From NCBI GenBank assembly GCA_027027485.1, contig JALVLL010000197.1:1-25796 (forward strand): a DNA stretch of 25,796 bases, read 5' to 3'. Every line of letters starts with the position of its first letter. Position 1 is the stretch's first letter. Source of the DNA: Candidatus Bipolaricaulota bacterium. Its GTDB lineage: Bacteria > Bipolaricaulota > Bipolaricaulia > Bipolaricaulales > Bipolaricaulaceae. A program made the translations under genes and the position numbers. Of this stretch, positions 23,527-25,796 are shown piece by piece. The notes below the pieces were generated by a model. It saw only the letters and a program-made list of their open reading frames with translations, was not told where the DNA came from and made no database searches.

Positions 23527-24219
23527 TCAGAACCTCTCCCCCGCTCCCCTCATCTCGAACCCGGGGATCCGGTAGCGCCGCTCGAGAACCCCGAGGAGCC
23601 AGTTGCCCAGATACGTGAGCACCAGGAAGAACAGGGCCACCAACATGAAGGCCGGGAGCGCCAGGGCGTAGTTCCGCCCCACGATGAACCTGGCCTTCCG
23701 GAACACCTCTATCACCCCGATGGCGGAGGCCAGGGTGGTGTCCTTGAGGACCGAGGAGAACTCGTTGGACCACGGGGGGATGGAGAGGCGCAGCGCCTGG
23801 GGGAGGATCACGTAGCGGATGGCCTGGAGCCTGGTCATCCCGATGGAGAGCGCCGCCTGCATCTGCCGCTCCCCCACGGCCTGGATCGCCCCGCGGAAGA
23901 TCTGGGACTGATAGGCCGAGGACCTCAGGCCCAAGGCTATCACCGCGGCGATGAAGGGGGTGATGGGCACGTGGAACTGCCTCAGGCCGAAGTAGATGAG
24001 GAGAAGGAGGACCATCTCCGGGACCCCGCGGAAGAACCACTCGTAGCCTACGGCCAACGCAGCCGGGACCTTGGGCGAGTAGACCTGGACCAGGGCGATC
24101 AGGATCCCGAGGACGAACCCCAGGGCGATCAGGCCCAGGAGGATCTGGACGTTCACCCAAAGCCCGGAAAGGAGCGTGGGTACCCCCTGTACCAAGGTGT
24201 TCCAGTCCGAAAGGCTCAT
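23527..24219 (-). CDS. Polar amino-acid ABC transporter permease (HisQ type)
   Basis: This 230-aa permease is related to the other one in the operon. It carries W-F-F-R-G-V-P-E-M-V, the S-A-Y-Q-S-Q-I-F-R-G-A-I-Q-A-V loop, G-M-T-R-L-Q-A-I and P-Q-A-L-R, plus several hydrophobic segments. The start taken is ATG 24219, matching the family N-terminus. A TTG four codons earlier is possible. Neither has a Shine-Dalgarno sequence: the region directly upstream is the T-run of a terminator hairpin. Expression therefore depends on read-through and possibly on non-canonical initiation. Confidence 0.93.
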   Translation of the reverse strand: MSLSDWNTLVQGVPTLLSGLWVNVQILLGLIALGFVLGILIALVQVYSPKVPAALAVGYEWFFRGVPEMVLLLLIYFGLRQFHVPITPFIAAVIALGLRSSAYQSQIFRGAIQAVGERQMQAALSIGMTRLQAIRYVILPQALRLSIPPWSNEFSSVLKDTTLASAIGVIEVFRKARFIVGRNYALALPAFMLVALFFLVLTYLGNWLLGVLERRYRIPGFEMRGAGERF

Positions 24220-24229
24220 ATTCGGGGGC

Positions 24230-24273
24230 AATAATAAAAAGCGGGGAGGGGAGTCTCAAAAACCCCTCCCCGC
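24230..24273 (-). terminator. Rho-independent terminator/attenuator after the binding protein gene
   Basis: On the minus strand GCGGGGAGGGG and CCCCTCCCCGC form a perfect 11-bp stem with an 11-nt loop, followed by TTTTTATTATT. It starts 9 bp after the binding-protein stop and ends 10 nt before the permease ATG. It should strongly limit read-through, favouring binding protein over membrane components. Confidence 0.92.
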
Positions 24274-24282
24274 CGGATCGCT

Positions 24283-25209
24283 TCACTCAGCGGACTTAGT
24301 GGCCAGGCACTTGGCGTACTGGAGGACCCTCTCCTCGGGGGAGAGCTCCCCGTTGTAGAGGGTGTCGATGCATGCCTTCCGGGCGGCCTCCACCTTCGGG
24401 ATGGGCGGCCCGAAGTAGGACTGGACCAGGTAGAACCAGGGGGAGTCCGGCAGTATCCGGAGCTTCACCTTCCACTGGCCCTCCGCGGGGAGCGAGAGGT
24501 CGTACCGGAGGCCGAGCTTCAGCATCCCCTCGTTGATCCGGGGCAAGAGGCCCTTCGGGTCGCCGCTCGCCACTAGGAACCCGAAGTACTCGTTGGTCTC
24601 GATGATATCGAGGATCTTCAGCTCCGGATAGGCGGCGAGGGACTGCTGGGAAGCGGGCTCGTCCTGGACCACGGCGGCGAGGCGGCCGTGGACGAGGTCG
24701 AGCACCGCCTCGGGATAGGTCTCATAGAGCACGAGCTTCACATCGACTCCCTTGTCCACCAGGTTCGACTGCACCCAATCGGCCCCCGTGGTCCCCCGCT
24801 GGGCCCCGATCCTGTGGCCGCAGCAGAAGAGGTCATCCAGGGACGCGAACTTCGAGTCCTTGCGGACGAGGACCGCTTGGTTGGAGAGCCAATAGGGGTT
24901 TGAGAAGTCGACGACCTCCTCGCGGTCGGCCTTGATGGTGAACCCAGAGGCGCCGATGTCCACTTCGCCGAGCCTCACCGCGGGGATAATGGAGTCGAAG
25001 GCGAGGGGTCTGATCTCGATCTCGTACCCCATCAGCACGGCGATACAGCGCATGACGTCGAGGTCGAAACCGAGGTAGTTGCCCTCGGGGGAGACCCATT
25101 CGAACGGGGGCCAGGGCATATCCGAGGCCACGATGTACTTCTCGGCCCCCGTCGCCACCAGGCCCGCGACGAAGAGCAAAACCAACGCCACCAATGCCTT
25201 CCTGCGCAT
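24283..25209 (-). CDS. Polar amino-acid ABC transporter substrate-binding protein
   Basis: This 308-aa exported protein of the SBP family 3 type has a signal peptide M-R-R-K-A-L-V-A-L-V-L-L-F-V-A-G-L-V and a likely cleavage after A-T-G-A. There is no lipobox cysteine. The mature opening Y-I-V-A-S-D-M-P-W-P-P-F-E-W and G-F-D-L-D-V-M-R-C-I-A are classical family-3 features. A-S-G-F-T-I-K-A-D-R-E-E-V-V-D-F-S-N-P-Y holds the amino-acid alpha-carboxylate-binding Arg. The start at 25209 is set by GGAGG five bases upstream. The longer open frame upstream covers the promoter. A C-C pair near the hinge (D-D-L-F-C-C) is unusual. argF nearby hints at arginine, ornithine or citrulline as substrate. Confidence 0.94.
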   Translation of the reverse strand: MRRKALVALVLLFVAGLVATGAEKYIVASDMPWPPFEWVSPEGNYLGFDLDVMRCIAVLMGYEIEIRPLAFDSIIPAVRLGEVDIGASGFTIKADREEVVDFSNPYWLSNQAVLVRKDSKFASLDDLFCCGHRIGAQRGTTGADWVQSNLVDKGVDVKLVLYETYPEAVLDLVHGRLAAVVQDEPASQQSLAAYPELKILDIIETNEYFGFLVASGDPKGLLPRINEGMLKLGLRYDLSLPAEGQWKVKLRILPDSPWFYLVQSYFGPPIPKVEAARKACIDTLYNGELSPEERVLQYAKCLATKSAE

Positions 25210-25245
25210 ACCCACCTCCTCGGACGAGTTGGATGGCCAAAAGGC

Positions 25246-25275
25246 ACTATACCGTGGGGAAACGCGGCCGGTCAA
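25246..25275 (-). promoter_or_regulatory. Promoter of the amino-acid ABC operon
   Basis: TTGACC (25275-25270) and TATAGT (25251-25246) are separated by 18 nt, each 5 of 6 matches to the sigma-70 consensus. They lie in the gap between the LemA-like stop and the binding-protein ribosome site, with a predicted start near 25239. Confidence 0.75.
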
Positions 25276-25286
25276 CCCCCGCGGGA

Positions 25287-25796
25287 TCAGGGGAGTTCCC
25301 ATTCCGAGTAGACCGGCAAGAGGTCCACCGGCTCATACCCCCGGCGCTTGGCCACGATCCGATGGAAGGTGCGCTGGAAGAGGCCGTTCCAGGAGGCGGC
25401 GAGGTCGTTGTAACGCCGGCGGGCGAGGTCGAACTCCTCGGTGGCCCGGGCGAGCTCGTCCTGGCAGGCCCTGAGCTCCGGGGGCCGCTCCCGTGGCAGG
25501 GCGCTGTAGATCCTCCAGAGGAGGGCCCGGAGTTTCTCCTCGAGCTCGGAGATGGAGGCCGGGGAAAGCCCTTCGGTCCGTGCTTCGGCGAGGACGCGCT
25601 CGAGCTCCTCCCTTCCCTTGGGAACAAGCCCCTTTGCGGCGAGGATCCGGGAGAAGTCCTCCAGGCACTTGAGCCTCTCCCGGAAGGCCCGCTCGGCCCC
25701 CTCCCAGGCCTCCTCTAGCCTCCTTTTCCCGGCCTCGAACCTCCGGGAGATCCGCCTCACCTCGAGCCAGAGGAGGAAGGCGACCAGGGCCACGAG
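25287..25796 (-). CDS. LemA-like family protein, partial
   Basis: The visible 169 codons begin with part of a membrane segment (L-V-A-L-V-A-F-L-L-W-L) and then a largely helical, charged region, R-R-L-E-E-A-W onward. The C-terminal half, P-P-E-L-R-A-C-Q-D-E-L-A-R-A-T-E-E then A-R-R-R-Y-N-D-L-A-A-S-W-N, matches the LemA helix-bundle core, whose hallmark is a-R-R-x-Y-N with a preceding L-x-x-x-E. LemA proteins are membrane-anchored with the bundle outside. The usual D-L-I-P-N-L-V motif is replaced, so it is a divergent member. The frame is open at the window edge, and a GTG at 25793 could be the start but need not be. Confidence 0.62.
   Translation of the reverse strand, partial: LVALVAFLLWLEVRRISRRFEAGKRRLEEAWEGAERAFRERLKCLEDFSRILAAKGLVPKGREELERVLAEARTEGLSPASISELEEKLRALLWRIYSALPRERPPELRACQDELARATEEFDLARRRYNDLAASWNGLFQRTFHRIVAKRRGYEPVDLLPVYSEWELP

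Overview
This is a GC-rich, almost gapless bacterial chromosome segment. Every intact gene except hrcA is read from the minus strand. Many neighbours overlap by 1 to 20 bp, and starts mix ATG, GTG, TTG and one ATA. The gene content is bacterial: L20, L21, L27, L35, IF3, ObgE, alpha2beta2-type GlyQ/GlyS and HrcA. Substrate-binding proteins have ordinary signal peptides with no lipobox, and MetRS carries a four-CxxC zinc knuckle. Compact overlaps, AGG-rich arginine usage and two ABC uptake operons suggest a deep-branching, perhaps thermophilic, anaerobe-type lineage such as Bipolaricaulota/Acetothermia or a Thermotogota-like group. That placement is inference from style, not a database result.

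Reading in the direction of transcription (right to left), the window opens with a LemA-like gene that runs off the right edge. Next is a polar amino-acid ABC operon: promoter, binding protein, strong hairpin terminator/attenuator, permease, ATPase, permease. It runs on into argF (ornithine carbamoyltransferase) and a flavin-reductase-like gene. hrcA (+) faces this operon and is convergent with it. Between hrcA and the divergent lacI-type regulator sits a decayed IS4-family insertion sequence with 27-bp terminal inverted repeats.

The regulator heads a carbohydrate locus: sugar-binding protein, perfect hairpin, two permeases, FGGY kinase, a decayed cupin phosphoglucose-isomerase remnant, aldo/keto reductase, class II aldolase and PfkB kinase. 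No sugar ABC ATPase is present, so it must be supplied from elsewhere. Together the genes suggest uptake of a sugar or polyol, phosphorylation, aldol cleavage and aldehyde reduction. The substrate is unknown.

The left 9.6 kb is housekeeping: metG, then rplU / Prp-like / rpmA / obg / nadD, then infC / rpmI / rplT / glyQ / glyS, then a degenerate folK-like gene and the first codons of a ribonuclease E/G. The most notable points are a Prp-like protein with no Cys or His next to an L27 that has no propeptide; a FolK homologue lacking its catalytic motifs; an ATA start on infC; a hairpin placed between a Shine-Dalgarno sequence and a start codon; the cupin remnant; and the IS insertion in a divergent promoter region. 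No tRNA, rRNA or CRISPR was seen.
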